Source of the DNA: Misgurnus anguillicaudatus
Lineage: Eukaryota > Chordata > Actinopteri > Cypriniformes > Cobitidae
Length of the DNA stretch: 64,000 bases
Assembly (NCBI RefSeq): GCF_027580225.2
Contig: NC_073358.2
Location: 44,923,501 to 44,987,500, forward strand
Direction of reading: 5' to 3'
Shown: positions 35,901 through 50,900 of the stretch, piece by piece
Numbering within the stretch: position 1 is the stretch's first letter
Layout of the letters: the number at the start of each line of letters is the position of its first letter
Notes under the pieces: generated by a model
Told to the model about the DNA's origin: nothing
The model's database searches: none
The model's input: the letters and a program-made list of their open reading frames with translations, nothing else
Translations under genes and position numbers: made by a program

Positions 35901-38900
35901 AAGAGAAGAAATTCCAAACTTACAAAGAAAAGTCAGATCATTGGCAGAGGTCATTTGACACCAATGAGGACATATTTATGAATAAAGACATTGATTTTGA
36001 ATAATAAAACACTTAAAATCCTACTTACAGTCCCTTTAACAAGAACAAAACAGGAAAATAAAACCCACAAGGGGACAATCAACATAAAACCAGATCCAAC
36101 AACGCTAGACAGACTTAACGCTAGACAGACTTAACGCTAGACAAGACTAGACTAGACTAGTAGTGATGGGTCATTCGCGAACGAGCAGAGCCGAATCTTC
36201 AGACGCAGGCAGGGGTGGGACCGTAAGAGCCGGCTCTTCTAAGGGAGCAAAGCCAGAAGAGCCGAATCTATGAAAAGAGCCGGACTGCAATCACTAAAAT
36301 GTAGAGCCGGAGCTTGAGCCGAATCAATGGAAAGAGCCGGACTGCCCATCACTATAGCCTAGCCTAGCCTAGCCTAGCCTAGCCTAGCCTAGCCTAGCCT
36401 AGCCTAGCCTAGCCTAGCCTAGCCTAGCCTAGCCTAGCCTAGCCTAGCCTAGCCTAGCCTAGCCTAGCCTAGCTCTCTCCTGACTACATGCAGGAAAAGT
36501 ACAAAACAAATGAGCACAGGACAGCAAACATGAGGGGTTTAAAAAAGGGAGCAAATCAAGAGGGGAACAGGTGACATAAATCGAACAATAATAAGGATAA
36601 TTAATAAGGAGACGAGGAGGCGGGGTCAGAGACGAGACAGGGAAAGCACATAGCCTGATAAACAAGGCCACGTGCCTTCACACAAAACATGGTACTGTCA
36701 GAACCCTGTCACAATGAACTAGAAGCTAAGACAAGATCCTGACAATATGTCAGCCCAGGATCCACAGTTCCTGTCAATTTTTAGGGTTTGCTTCAGAAAT
36801 GGTATTTTTAATGTCAGCCCGAAAGTTTTCAATGGGGTAGAAATCACGGGATTGAGCTGGCCACTCCATAACCTCAATCCTTTTTGTCTACAACCAAGAT
36901 TTTGTCCTCTTGCTTGTGTGTTTACACTGCAAAAAAATGATTTTCAAGAAAAAAATTCTTAGTATTTTTGTCTTGTTTTCAGTAAAAATATCAAAAAATT
37001 CTTAAATTAAGATGCTTTATATTGATAAGCAAAAAGACCCAAGAAAATAAGTCTAATTTTTAGACCAAAAATATCACATTTAAGTGATTTTGTGCATAAA
37101 ACAAACAAAAAAAAAATCTGCCAATGTGGTAAGCAAAAAAATTCTTAAACACTAAATTCAAGAAAAATTTGCTTACCCCATTGGCAGATCTTTTTGCTTG
37201 TTTTATGCATAAAATCACTTGAATTTGATATTTTTGGTCTAAAACTAGACTTATTTTCTTGGGTCGTTTTGCTTGTCAAGAAAAAGCATCTTAATTTAAG
37301 AATTTTTCGATATTTTTACTGAAAACAAGACAAAAATACTAAAAAATTTTTTTCTTGAAAATCATTGTTTCCAGTGTAGGGTTGTTGTTAGGGGTGTCAC
37401 AATTAATCGATTGTGCGATGCATCGCGATGCGGGGGTGGACGATTCTGCATCGATGCAGTAATAACCCATAATCGATTATAGCCTGCTGACGTCATTCGT
37501 CGCGTACAGGTATGTGGCGGTAGAAAAAATGGCAGAGGGTTGTGAGACACTAGTGATAAAAAATGCACCAGGTATCTTAAAAGCCGATGTCTGGGCTCAT
37601 TTCGGCTTCTATGAACATGCTGGTAAGCACGAACTGGACAAGACACACGCTGTGTGTAAAGCCTGCCATGCACAAATAAAAAATGTAGGCAATACAACTA
37701 ATTTAAGAAACCACGTTAACCGTTTTCACCCCGAGCTGCTAAAGAATGCAAGTGTTGATAATGCTTTAATTGACAGTTTTATGTACTTTTAGTTTTTCCT
37801 AATGTTTTAGTTTTAAATGCTGCTGTTGTTTGTCAGACCAAGTTTGTCTTGTTTCCTATTAAGTTGTATACTTTAGTATACTTCTTGAAGAAAACAAAAT
37901 AAAAAGGAGTTCACATACTGTATCTGACTTCTTACATTCATCAATATAAATGTAGCAATGTGCAGTAATAAAAAAAGGATGCAATGCATCGTGATGCATC
38001 ATGATGCATCGTAACATCGAATTGGATCGAATCGTTAACTTAATAATCGGAATCGAATCGAATCGAGGAACCAGTGAAGATTCACACCTCTAGTTGTTGT
38101 CTTGTTAAAAACATCCATTTTAGGGGCATTTCCTCTTCTGCAAAGGGCAACGTAATCTCTTCAAATATTCTGATGTATTCAAACTGATCCATGTTCCCTT
38201 GTACACGATAAATAGGCCCAACACGTAGGTATGAAAAACATCCCAAGACCATGATTTTTGCACCACCCTGCTTAAAGGTGCGGTGTGTAATTTTTTTAAA
38301 GGATCTCTTGACAGAAATGCAAAATAATATTCAAAACAATATTACCATAGACCTCTCATAATGACCCATTATGTGTTTATTACCTTAGAATGAGACGTTT
38401 TTATCTACATACACAGAGGGTCCCCTTACATGGAAGTCGCCATTTTGGGCCGCCATGTTTCTACAAAAGCCCTGAACGGACAACATTTTTTTACTAAGTT
38501 GTCTCCGACGATGGTGGTGGCTATCATAGCTTCTCTATGTGTTTCAAAAGCGAGGGGTGAGCAGTGGACCCGTTGGTTGCAATTCCCAACCTCACCACTA
38601 AATGCCGCTTAAATTTACATACTGCACCTTTAAAGTAACAGTATGTAGGATTGTGGCCAAAACTGGTACTGCAATCACAAAACTGGTGGCCTATACACAA
38701 CATGACAACATAAACATCAGTTGAGGGCTGCAACTCCACTTTTTAAATGACAATATCCTGGCCGGACCACTGTTGTCAGTGATATAAGTATTTGAAATGA
38801 AAATGATTTCTTAATGTTTAGTGACATATCAGGGCCATTTTATGATTCATTGATATAAATTTCTTACATACTGTTCCTTTAACTGTCTTTAAAGTGTACT

Positions 38901-41900
38901 GTGGCTTGAATTCAGTACCCTTCTGAGTGTCACAGTACTATACAGAGTACTTTACAGTACTATACAGATCATTTTAGATCATCTTTGATATTTCTAGAGG
39001 TGATTAAAGGCTGAATCTTTTCCATTCTGTCTATTATTTAATCAGTAGTAAGCTTGTTTTATTCCATGTGCTTTGGGTGTTTTTGTTGCCATTTTAAAGC
39101 ATTTGAGATCACTTTAGCTGAGCATCTTAAACTTTGCGTTATACATTTTCCCCTCTCAAATCTTCAAAACGTTTTAATCATATTGCGTTGTTCCTATGAG
39201 CAATGATGGAACGATCCATTTTAGAAATTCAGCAGCAGATATAGTCAACATTTCAAGTGGATCAGAAAAGTTTATCAAAGTTGTCCAAAGACAAGAATGT
39301 GTATTGGGAATTGGTTTTAAGACGACTTTTAAAAGAGGTTTTGATTCACTTTAAATGTTGACTAGTATATTTTATAAAATGGGTGAAGCATTTGCTTGTG
39401 ATGAGGACGGCACATCCAAAAACACCAAAAATGTTTGGGTACAGGTTCAGGGCAACAAAAAATCAATGAAAAACAACAGAAGAAGCCCGCACACTGATAA
39501 ACTGCTCCAATAAATAAAATGGTGCAACTTTTTGACCATCAGGTCTTCGTCATGCACAATATCATACTGATGGTCGAAACGTTGCACCATTAAATTTATT
39601 GAAGCATTTGCTTCCCATCTTTCTTAATAAAGGACAAAAAGGAGTTGTTTTTTGACAGAATTAAATAATTATCTAATTAAACTTCGCACTGCTATTATTT
39701 TGATCATGCTACTTTTAATAAATGAGTCTATAACTCAGAACAAGTAGGATATCATTTTAAATGGGTCCATTGTTTTTCTATTACACTACTACATCTGTAA
39801 GTAAATCATTTACAGTGCAGAAATATTACTACTACTAATAACAGTGATTTATCAGCGTAATGATGTTGCACAATTTTTTTAACACAATTGTAGATAATAT
39901 AATATCAGTAGCCTCTTTCACACAGCAATTCTGGTAAATTACCATGAGTTTAACAGAATGAATTTACCAGTAAGACATCATTCACACATCCGTATCAAAA
40001 TACCGGTAAATTCGTTGAGAAAGCGGAAGTACCTGTGGCGCGCGTTGAGCTCAGTGTTGTATTTGTAAACAATCCACTTCGTTCATATCCACGGTCCGTA
40101 TTTTGTTGTTTTTACGTCTGTGGTAAACTCTGACAGTCGCAAAGTTGCTCATGACCAAACAACATTGCATGAAGCGACGTCAAACCGAAAATGCATTTTA
40201 AACAACAGTACTGTTTGCACTTTAGGCTTTACAGAGAGCGTGCTATGGACGTCGGCAATTCGGCAAGTATGTGGTAAGCTGTTTTAAACAACTTTGGTGA
40301 AGAAATGTGGACGAAAAACTTCAGGTGTGCTCGACTTTCAAGCAGCGTGTGTGTGGAAACATCCGTAAAACAGTGTGGGGGTAAACGCGTCATCTGTATT
40401 AAAACATTATGATTGGTCTGAAGCTGTCAGCGTGGTCTGACGTCCTCCGTTCTAAATGCCGATGTTTTTATATTTTTCGTTCACACATAGCGCTTACCGG
40501 TAAATTACTGGTAATCTTACAACCTGTCTTACTGGTAAATTGGGAGCACTGATTTACCGGAAAGGTTCTGTTCACACATGATCTGTTAACGGCAATTTAC
40601 CATTAAATTACCAGTAAAGACTGTATGTGTGAAAGGGACTAATATAGTCAATATAATAGAGATATCAGGGTTATATTTTCACAGAATGTTCTTTATGTAA
40701 AAAACAGTAAATCATATTTAGCTGAGTTTACACATATACCTAATACTGTACATTTTTACAAAACATGCAGTACATATAAAATAAGGGTAGACCTAGAAAT
40801 AAAAATCTCAAAATACAATCCTTGTACTATGGTACACGATTGTTTATTCTGTTTCACTGAACGTCCTTTCTCTCTTTCACATGCTTGTGCGCTCTCTCTC
40901 TCTCTTTCACATGCTCTCTCTCTCCCCGTCTCTTTTTTTGTTTTTGGTTCCTGATAAAAGTTGACATTCTAGCCCACGTCCCCATCAAGCGTGTCAGCGA
41001 CATTAAGATCAAAGAGCGGCCCAGGCCTGTAATTGACTTCCCATTATGCCGCTCTGAACCCCCAGCAAATAAACCTCAACGGTTAGTTATTTGCATGCAT
41101 TCCAGGATAGTTCACATTCACAGGAGGAAAAAGTCAGAAAGTGAGGGTGAAATGAAGAAGGGGGAGAAAGGTGCAGGTAACACAAAGCAAAATCATGTGG
41201 TCTAGGGAAGATAATATCAATGTTTGTCGGGACGATCAGAAGGCACATTTACATGAGCCTATGCATTTGGCAGACACTTTAATCCAAAGCAGTTTAGTGT
41301 ATTCAAACCACACATCTTATCTGTGTAATCCCAGTACCTTTTGTCCTGCTAGTTCACCCAAAAATAAAAATTCTGTCATCATTTTCTTACTTTTCTCTGT
41401 ATTATTTTTTTTTTGTTCTGATTAAAGGTATACTATGGAAGTGAATGGGGCCCATGAATGTTTTTTTACACACATTCCTCAAAATATCTTCCTTCGTGTT
41501 CATATTCGTATATGAGTTTAAAGGATTAGTCCATTTTCTTAAAAGAAAAATCCAGATAATTTACTCACCAACATGTCATCCAAAATGTTGATTCTTTCTT
41601 TGTTCAGTCGAGAAGAAATTATGTTTTTTGAGGAAAACACTGCAGGATTTTTCTCATTTTAATGGACACCAACAATTAATACCCAACTCAACAATTAACA
41701 GTTCCTTTCAACGGAGCATCAAAGGACTATAAACGATCCCAAACGAGGCACAAGGGCCTTATCTAGCGAAACGATTGTCATTTTTGACAAGAAAAATTAA
41801 AAATATGTACTTTTAAACCGCAACTTTTCGTCTAGGTCCGGTCCAGCGCGACCTAACGTAAATGCGTAGTGACGTAGGGAGGTCACGTGTTACATATATA

Positions 41901-44900
41901 AAACGCACATTTGCGGATCATTGTAAACAATAAACTGACACAAAGACATTAATTAGTATCAGTTGACATACAACAACGTAGGAACGGTCCACTTTCTCAA
42001 CACTTGTGAACACTGGGGCGGAGTTTCGCGTTCGTCCTCTGTGACCTCTTGACGTCATGACGTACCTGTATTGCGTGGGGTCAGCTGGTGCATCACGACC
42101 GAACAACATGACGAGAAGTTGTGCTTTAAAAGTGTATATTTGTTATTTTTCTTGTCAAAAATGACAATCGTTTTGGTAGATAAGACCCTTATGCCTCGTT
42201 TGGGATCGTTTATAGTCCTTTGAAACTCCATTGAAAAAAAACTGTTAAGTGTTGAGTTAAGTATAAAATGTTGGGCTCTATTAAAGTCCATTAAAATAAG
42301 GAAATCCTGCAATGTTTTCCTCAAAAAACATAATTTCTTCTGGACTGAACAAAGAAAGACATCAACATTTTGGATGACATGGTGGTGAGTAAATTATCTG
42401 GATTTTTCTTTTAAGAAAATTGACTAATCCTTTAACTGTGCAAAGCCCATCTGGAATGTATGTGTGTGTCAATGTACTTTACAGCATTAGACGTGCCCTA
42501 CATCTTAACATATGTCTTTGATGCTCTACTGCGTTGTCTAATGATTCTTTGTATATCTGTATATTGATGCATGTTGATTAATAAAATCAAACGTTTTATG
42601 ATGCAACAACATTACTTTGGCTTTGAATTGCTTGCCATGGTTTCTAAAATTTTGCTGGCTAATTTAAACAGACTCCAGTTTGAGAAACGCTGGATTAGGA
42701 AGGTTAGTGGAAGTGATATAAGAAATGAAAGAGATGGCAGTTCCACGAAAAAAGATATTCATGAGGTCACTCAAATATAAATGCACATCCCAATGAGACA
42801 GTCGCAAGGTAATGCAGAAAGGCGTTACGGGATGACTCTGAAGAGAGGGGGAGGAAAAAATGCCAAACGTGGCTGCTGGTGAAAATGCGACGTGAGAGTC
42901 GAGTGCGGCGGAGGAGTGTGACAAAGAGTAAAACTGATGGTGCGAGTTTAGATGCTGTCTTGCTCTTATTGCCATTCCCAAGGAAACGTGTCATCAGCGT
43001 CAGTCAAAGTTCGCCTGCAGCCCCTTGAGTGACTCGAAAAGCATGTGCAAAAACACACGTGCTGCTGTGTGACATCAACACAACAGCAACATCATGCAAT
43101 TTGGATTGACATGACCATTCTCTTTAAAGGGACACTCCACTTTTTTTGAAAATGTGCTCATTTTCCAGCTCCCATAGAGTTAAACATTAGATTTTTACAG
43201 TTTTGGAATCCATTCAGCTGATCTCCAGGTCTGGCGCTAGCACTTTTAGCATAGCTTAGCATAATCCATTGAATCTGATTAGACCATTAGCATTGCGCTC
43301 AAAAATAACCAAAGAGTTTTGATATTTTTCCTATTTAAAACTTGAGTCTTCTGTAGTTACATCGTGTACTAAGACCGACGGAAAATTTAAAGTTGCGATT
43401 TTCTAGGCCGATATGGCTAGGAACTATACTCTCATTCTGGCGTAATAATCAAGGAATTTGCTGCCGTAACATGTCTGCAGGAGGCGCAACGATATTACTC
43501 AGGGCCTTGAAAATAGTACCCTGCTATTGAAAGTAACTAAGGGGACTGTTTTTGTGTGCTGTGTGCAGAAGAGTCAAGTTTTAAATAGGAAAAATATTGA
43601 AACTCTTTGGTCATTTTTGAGTGCAATGCTAATGGTCTAATCAATTATGCTAAGCTATGCTTAAAGTGGTACTGCCAGACCTGGTGATCGGCTCAATGGA
43701 TTCCAAAACTGTAAAAATCAAATGTTTAACTCTATGGGAACTGGAAAATTAGCATATTATGGATAAAATGCAAAGTAGGCTTGTTTGCTTATATGCTTGG
43801 GGCCAAAGCTTTTAGTGATGAATCGCTGAATGTGTAATATTCCTCATTTGGATAAAGGCTTGTGCTAAAAAGATAAATGTAAATGTAGAGAATGCAAATG
43901 AAATGTAATTTTGTACACCGATAGTGCTCACGGCATATGTTTTTGTTACGATTTTGTTTGATGAGCTTCATCTTTCGTTTGATAATCTTTCGCTACATTA
44001 GCCATGTGAATTTCATTGGATTTTGGAACATTTTCGTGCAAATTCCAATGTAAAACTCATGGGATTTACACAAAATTGAAAAACAAAATCACTTTTCACA
44101 TCACATGTCATCACATCATGTGTTTTTAATGTGAAATGTATGTGGACTAATGAAATTCATTTTCTGTTTTGTAAGGGTTTATATTCAACAATGTTTTATC
44201 AGTTGTGTTTTCTGCTTTTATTTACAGAAAATAATCTGGCCATAGTATTGGGCAGTATTGGTGCGGTGTTGGCATTGGTTGTAATGGTGATTGCGATCGT
44301 TGTTTACACAAGGCGACAAAAGAAGTGAGTCTAAATGTGTTTATTTTTAACATTTTCATTTGTTTAAAATTATATTTGATTTATTTATGAATGTCTGTTT
44401 TTCTGAAAAAGAAAAATCTGTCAAAAAATTGCACAGGTTCACCACATGGTACATCTTCAAGTTATCATGTTATTAGAACAGTTTTTTGCAAGGAAATGCC
44501 TACTAGACGTGCCATTGTTGAACACATTGCAATCATAAGTATCTTTGCGTTTGCGGGGTCTCTTTGGGTGATTCTCACGAAAACTTGGTTTTAAAAATGT
44601 CAAGCATGAAAATGTAAAAATTGCTTACATTTACTTTTTTCCCACCAGACATTGAAAAACAAAGTCTGGAGTGAATGGGAACATTAATTTAAAAACTTTT
44701 ACTTATCATTTAATACTTTTTGTAACATAATTTAAAAAATTAGTCCTAAAAAATCTCATTACCGCAACAGTCAGAAAACATCAACACTGACATATTTTCA
44801 AAATGACATGACAAACCTGAAAGAACATAATTTGGAGATTCTGCACATGCATTTAAAATCAAAGTATTATGCTTCTATTCATTAAATTAACATTTAATAA

Positions 44901-47900
44901 GCATCTGTCGCGGTAATGATAATTAAAATGTCGTGTAAGCATTCTGACAAGACAATATTTCAAATTAACTGTAAAAAAAATGATCTTACCTGGTAGCCAT
45001 CTTGAAGTAACTGGTCCATGTGCTTGGTCACTCAAAATCAAACTTTATTAAAATTCTGTATGTGTGCTTAAATTGTTCTCAAAAGGTGTTGCGGAGGATG
45101 AGAACATCAGGCATGGACACATCATTTTCCTAATTTTTCTTCATTATTATTATACATGAATATTCAGTAAATATTTTTTCTGTCATCTAAAGTAGTCTAG
45201 CAAAACATCCATTTATTTATTTTCTTAATATTTTTGTGTTAATTTGATTAAATTACAACACAACGCATGTTCAAACACAGCCGGACACATTGCGGTAATG
45301 AGAATTTCAGCAGAAAATGAGATAAAATTTACAATTATAAATTCTTATGTTGAAATCACACATTGTGCAAGGTAGAACACAGTATTGTGTTAATTCTGAT
45401 GCTTTTTAATGTTACTATATTACACATTTTAAAGCTAAAATCATTAGTGCCGTGATGTTTCAATGGTTTCGTGAGAATCACCCCTTTACTGTAATTTATT
45501 GTACAAAGAAAATGTTTCATGTCGTAATTCGTCTCAACTTCCTGAAATGTCTACCTGCCATATATAATCTTGAAGTCAAAAAACTCACCTGGTCCGGAAA
45601 CATGCTACTGTATATTCTTATGCCAGAGGCCATCAGAGACTCATCACAGATTTATTAGTAACACTTTATGGTCGTATTTGTTAACATTAGTAAATGCATT
45701 AGCTAACATGAAGTAACAAAAAGCACATGTTTGTGCCAATATAGTTATTTATGTTTACATTTTTTATGTTTATACATTTTTTATTATTTATGTTTTACAT
45801 TTATTTATGTTTATTGTACTTTAGCTAATTTTAAAATTTAAAACTTTTTATTTTAAAAATGTATTAGTAAATGCTGAAATTAACATCATTTAAGATTAAT
45901 AAATGTGGTATTGTTCATTATTAGTTCATGCAATAATTAATGCAATGACTAATGTAAACAAATACAACCTTATTCTAAAATGTTAATGATTTTTTTGTGA
46001 AAAATTGATAAATTTGCCATATTAATTCCATATAAAATGTTTGATTTCCTGAAACAATTTTTAATCATACAGTTCAAACAGGAGTGAAGAAATATGTTTT
46101 TATAATTATGAAAAAAAAAAACGTTAACTGCACAACCCCACTTTCCTCCGGTTGTATAGCCTGCAGCCTTCAGTTAGATCACGTCTAGAGTTTCAGCTAT
46201 AGGGGGGTAATATGTCTCACCTGCCCCTCATAAAAGCCATCCCGCTTTCATCCTGTGGGGGAAGGTAATGTGAGCGAATACAACTGAAAGGTGCACACCT
46301 GTAGTGAGAGAGAGAGAGAGAGAGAGAGCATGGGGATGTATCGTTACAAATACTCTGATTAAACTAAAAGGTGTGACCGCATGCCGTCATAAACCCCTAT
46401 ATTTGTGATTATGAAGGTAAGTAGCAAAGCAGATTTCATCTCATGCTGTCTGTTTCTCTCTACCTGAGGGTATTTGTGTTACAGGCCTGTTACCAATGCT
46501 TATTTATCTGATTTTGTGTTAGCACACTTTTGACAAGCTCTTTAATACTGTAAATTCTTCATCCCAAGATGCTAACTCGTTTCTTGCGCTTAGTTGTTTG
46601 TACAACACTACTGCTAATTCACTATCTAAACCAAGACCAAAACTAGAGAGGTGGGGTGAAAATGAGTCAAGTCCAGATCAGCACTCATCACATTCATCTG
46701 AAAGATTTGGTCTTAGAGGGACACTCCACTTTTTTGAAAAAAAAAGGCTTATTTTAAAGCTCCCCTTTTAGCATAGCTTAGCACAATCCATTGAATCTGA
46801 TTAGACCATTAGCATTGCGCAATGATATTATACAGTGCCAGAAAATCTCCAACTTTTGAAAGTTACCAAAGGGACTATTTTCGGGCACTTGAGTAATATC
46901 ATTGCGGCTGTTCCCACCATGTTATGCCAGCAAACACCTTTATTATTATGCCAGAATGAGAGTATAGTTCCTAGCCATATCGGCCTAGAAAATCGCAGCT
47001 TTAATTTTCTGTCTGTCTTAGTACATGATGTAACTACAGAAGAGTCAAGTTTAAAATAGGAAAAATATCAAAACTCTTTGGTCATTTTTGAGCGCGATGC
47101 TAATGGTCTAATCAGATTCAATGGATTATGCTAAGCTATGCTAAAAGTGCTAGCGCCAGACCCAGAGATCAGCTGAATGGATTCCAAAACAGTAAAACTT
47201 AATTGTTAATTCTAGGGGAGCTGGAAAATGAGCATATTTAAAAAAAAAAGTGAAGTATCCCTTTAACACCAAGACCGGTCTCGAGTACTACAATAGTAGT
47301 TAGCATGGCAACTTCTAGAAAACCGAACAGAACCTCATAAATGCACATTTTATTCTAGTGCAAACTCAAGGTTAAAAGAACCTTATTTTTTATGTCACAG
47401 TATATTCTGGGATGGCCTTTTGTGCAAAATATGAACTTGGTTTATAAGGCCTTTATTAATTAGCACTATAGTTTTCACCTAGCTATCTGAACAGCATGCA
47501 CTCTTAAAATTAAGATGCTTCATGATGCCATAGAAGAACCTTTTTTTTTTGGCGCGCGTTACCGCGATTATGTGCCTAGCCCGAAGTTAACTTTTAATCG
47601 ATCTGGCTAGTGATTAAACTGACATCTGAAAAATACATTGTGGAAAATAAAAATGTTTTGGTTTACAAAAGACTTGGGGATACAGTGAACATGGATCACC
47701 GCTTTATGAGGAAGTCTGGAAGTTAAGTTTGGTACACAAAAGATGTTTATGTTGTTGCTGATAAACCGTCTATAAAGAACCTTTAATATACAAAGGCAAA
47801 AAAGGTTCTTCAGATTTAAAAAAGAAATGGTTCTTTAAAGAACCTTTGACTGAATGGTTCTATGAGGAACTGAAAATGGTTCTTCTATGACAAAACTGTG

Positions 47901-50900
47901 AGGAAGCTTTTAAGCACCTGTGCAATTCCATTATAATTTTGCTCAGGTAGGCATCTTATCATTTTGAATATATGTGTGTTTCTCTTAAATTAAACATTTG
48001 CAATTGCACGGCTTGAGTGTACCACAGCCAAAATACATGGTGCCAATGAAAAGACAGCACAATCTTGGTTGGACATTATTGATGCTGTATCAGACCTCCT
48101 GTAATCCTAAATGGTACCTACTATCCTGCAATATACGGTTTTGTAATATCGTATTGGAACCTCCTGTGTTTTTTTTGGCAGATCTTGGGCTATGTTGTAA
48201 AAAGTTATAATTAAAAATGTTTAGTTAATAAAGAATCACAAAAAAATTAAAAATTTGCACAATAGCATGCATGCTAAAACTTCACACATTGAGTTTGAAA
48301 CCGCTCCCTATCCACTATGTAGTGCACTATATCGGGTGTCCGCCATTTTGTAGTGGTGTCCGATACCTGAGTGAACTACAGCATTCCCTGAATTTGTTCA
48401 CTACTTCTTAACCAAAATGCACTCTGATTTTGAGGGTACATTCGATGTACACTCGCTCACACTATTTCCCATGATACATCGAGAGACAAACGCGTAACTG
48501 GAATCAGGCTTGTGCACAATTCAGAATTGAATTGAGAATGAGTCCTAAATTCCAATTCAATTCTTGAATTTGAATTGAATTTGAATTGATGTCAAAAACA
48601 AGATCTAGAATTACAATTCGAATTTGAATTAAAGGAAGCAGAACTGCAATTCAATAGAAATTCAAAGAAATTCACATACATATTATACAGTAAGTAAAGT
48701 GTTAAAAATAAAGCTTTCAGTATATGTCAGATATGATTGCATTACATAATCTATAAATTATATTTGTTTGAACTACTTGTACAGATTACATTAACAGAAA
48801 ATGTTTTCCCCCAGCAATTAATGTTCAAAATTTTTTTATTTTTTTGTAATTGTAATTTTGTGTAACACGATGGAACATGACTTCATTTTCCAGAATGTTT
48901 TACTTTAACCAAGTATTTAAAATGGTTTCCAAACAATTTTCCAAAGTAACTTTCCTAATACTGAATGTATGTGAGATTTTTTTTGTGTTTTGTTTGTGGA
49001 ATTTCTTTGAATTGCCATGAATTTAATTCCACTTCCTGTCATTCCAATTCAAATTCAACTTCCTGTAGGGCGGAGTCAATTCAATTCAAATTCAAATTCA
49101 TGAATTGAATGGAGGCCAATTCTGAAATTCTGAATTGTGCACAAGCCTGACTGGAATCAGCTAAAGGATATTGACAGTTAACAACAAAAATTTACGTTTA
49201 TACACTTTTGTTAGTTCTTGTTGTCAGTTATTCTCTACTTTTAAAAATAAACAAATCAGAAAATAGTATTTTATTTAAATTATAATACACATTTTTATCA
49301 AGCAATAAATACACAACAGTTGTTTTGTTCTCTTTATTATTACAATAAACCTGACAAATGTGACAAACAGTAAGAAAGTAGACTTTACCATTTCACAGTA
49401 CAATCAATAAAGCCACAGGTGTAAGGGTTTATGACAAATCTCTGCGCTACATAGGGAATAGTGAACGAGGGAGCGGTTTCAGACACAGCATATGTCATGT
49501 TTATATAAGTTGCAGCATTAGACTTTTATCTTCCAGCCATATGCATCGGTCTTAGTTAAGTAAATAAACATCCAAAGCCTTTCTTTTGATGAGTTTATGC
49601 GGGTAGATACTGTGATTGTTGTTGTTTGTGTGCATTTATGGTGTACACGTCTTCACGTTGCCACATGTGTATCTACGTCGGCATCAGTGTGTTTCTTTTG
49701 TTCCTTCTTTCATCTGTTCATGTAGGTGTGTATCTCTGTGCGTCTGTCTGTGTGTGTGTCTTGCATGCTTACTAAACCTGCCTTAGACAACCTGGTACTT
49801 TCCAGCGATAGGGTTTCCCTGCAAGTTTCTGCAGGTTTCTCTCCCTCCTGCTGCAAAGTCATTAACACTGACACACACACACACACACACACATACACAC
49901 ACATGCATTGTTATTGTTCCTCATTCTGGCCCTATCACACATCAAAGTAAGATCTGAGCCCGCACAGGAGAGATGCTTATCAGTAAACACTTTTACCCGC
50001 TCAACAGTTTCTGTATCCTATAATTATAAAGGCTGATAGATTTATGAAGTTTATAAACATTTAGGAAAATGAGTTTAAGAGATTCTTATCTTTGTTCGGT
50101 TACAATTTACAGGTTAAATTTGATCATAAATCCTTTGCATGAAATTTGAAAGTATTTCTGATGCCAGTCTATTTATTGAAACTTTTTACATTTATGTACA
50201 CTGAAAAAAAAGATTAATTGAATTTAATAATTTTTTTTAAGGTAAGTGGTTGCAATCAATTTATTTAAGCTACATTTAAACAAAAAAGATTAGTAAAGTA
50301 AAATAAAATATAAAACTTTTGTTTAAATGTAGCTTAAATAAATTGATTGCAACCACTTACCTTAAAAAAATTTATTAAATTCAATGAATCATTTTTTTCA
50401 GTGTAGTTGTCTTTATGCAACCATATTTTATTTTTAGAAACTGATTACAATCGGTTTCAGTACATGCTTAGCATGTATTTACTGTAAAGTTTCTTAACAA
50501 CAATGCAAAATTGTTAAATGCGCTATGGAAATAAATCTGAATTTAAAGGGACACTCCACTTTTTTGAAAATATGCTTATTTTCCACCTCCCCTAGAGTTA
50601 AACAGTTGAGTTTTATCGTTTTGGAATCCATTTAGCCGATCTCCGGGTCTGGCGATCTTTCTTTTTTGTTAAAAACACATAAATTAGAGTTTATATTCAA
50701 ATTGTTCTCTCCAAATGCAATCCCATGCAAAGCATGCTGGGAACTACGAGTCCACTGCCCTATTAGTAATGTTTTTATTAAAATCATTTATGTAGATTCA
50801 ACACAAAATTAAGTGAATTTCCTTCTTAAAAATTTAAGAATTAAATTTAATCAATAATGTGTTGATTCAGAATTACTCAAATTATTCACATTTTTATGTT

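Larger units (their letters stand above)
36735..38275 (-). pseudogene. Tc1-like transposase pseudogene, split by two insertions
   Basis: Read on the minus strand: [20 protein letters not shown] and [20 protein letters not shown] (38275-38101), then, after a hAT and a hairpin insertion, [11 protein letters not shown] (36922-36890), a stop, and [20 protein letters not shown]. These are the central and C-terminal DDE motifs of a Tc1-group transposase. Stops and insertions show it is long dead. It is a different family from the element at 4078. Confidence 0.82.

Noticed and set aside
49710..49950. Opposite-strand frames at the (AC)n repeat
   Set aside because: Driven by the dinucleotide repeat (VCVCV, THTHT); no gene evidence.
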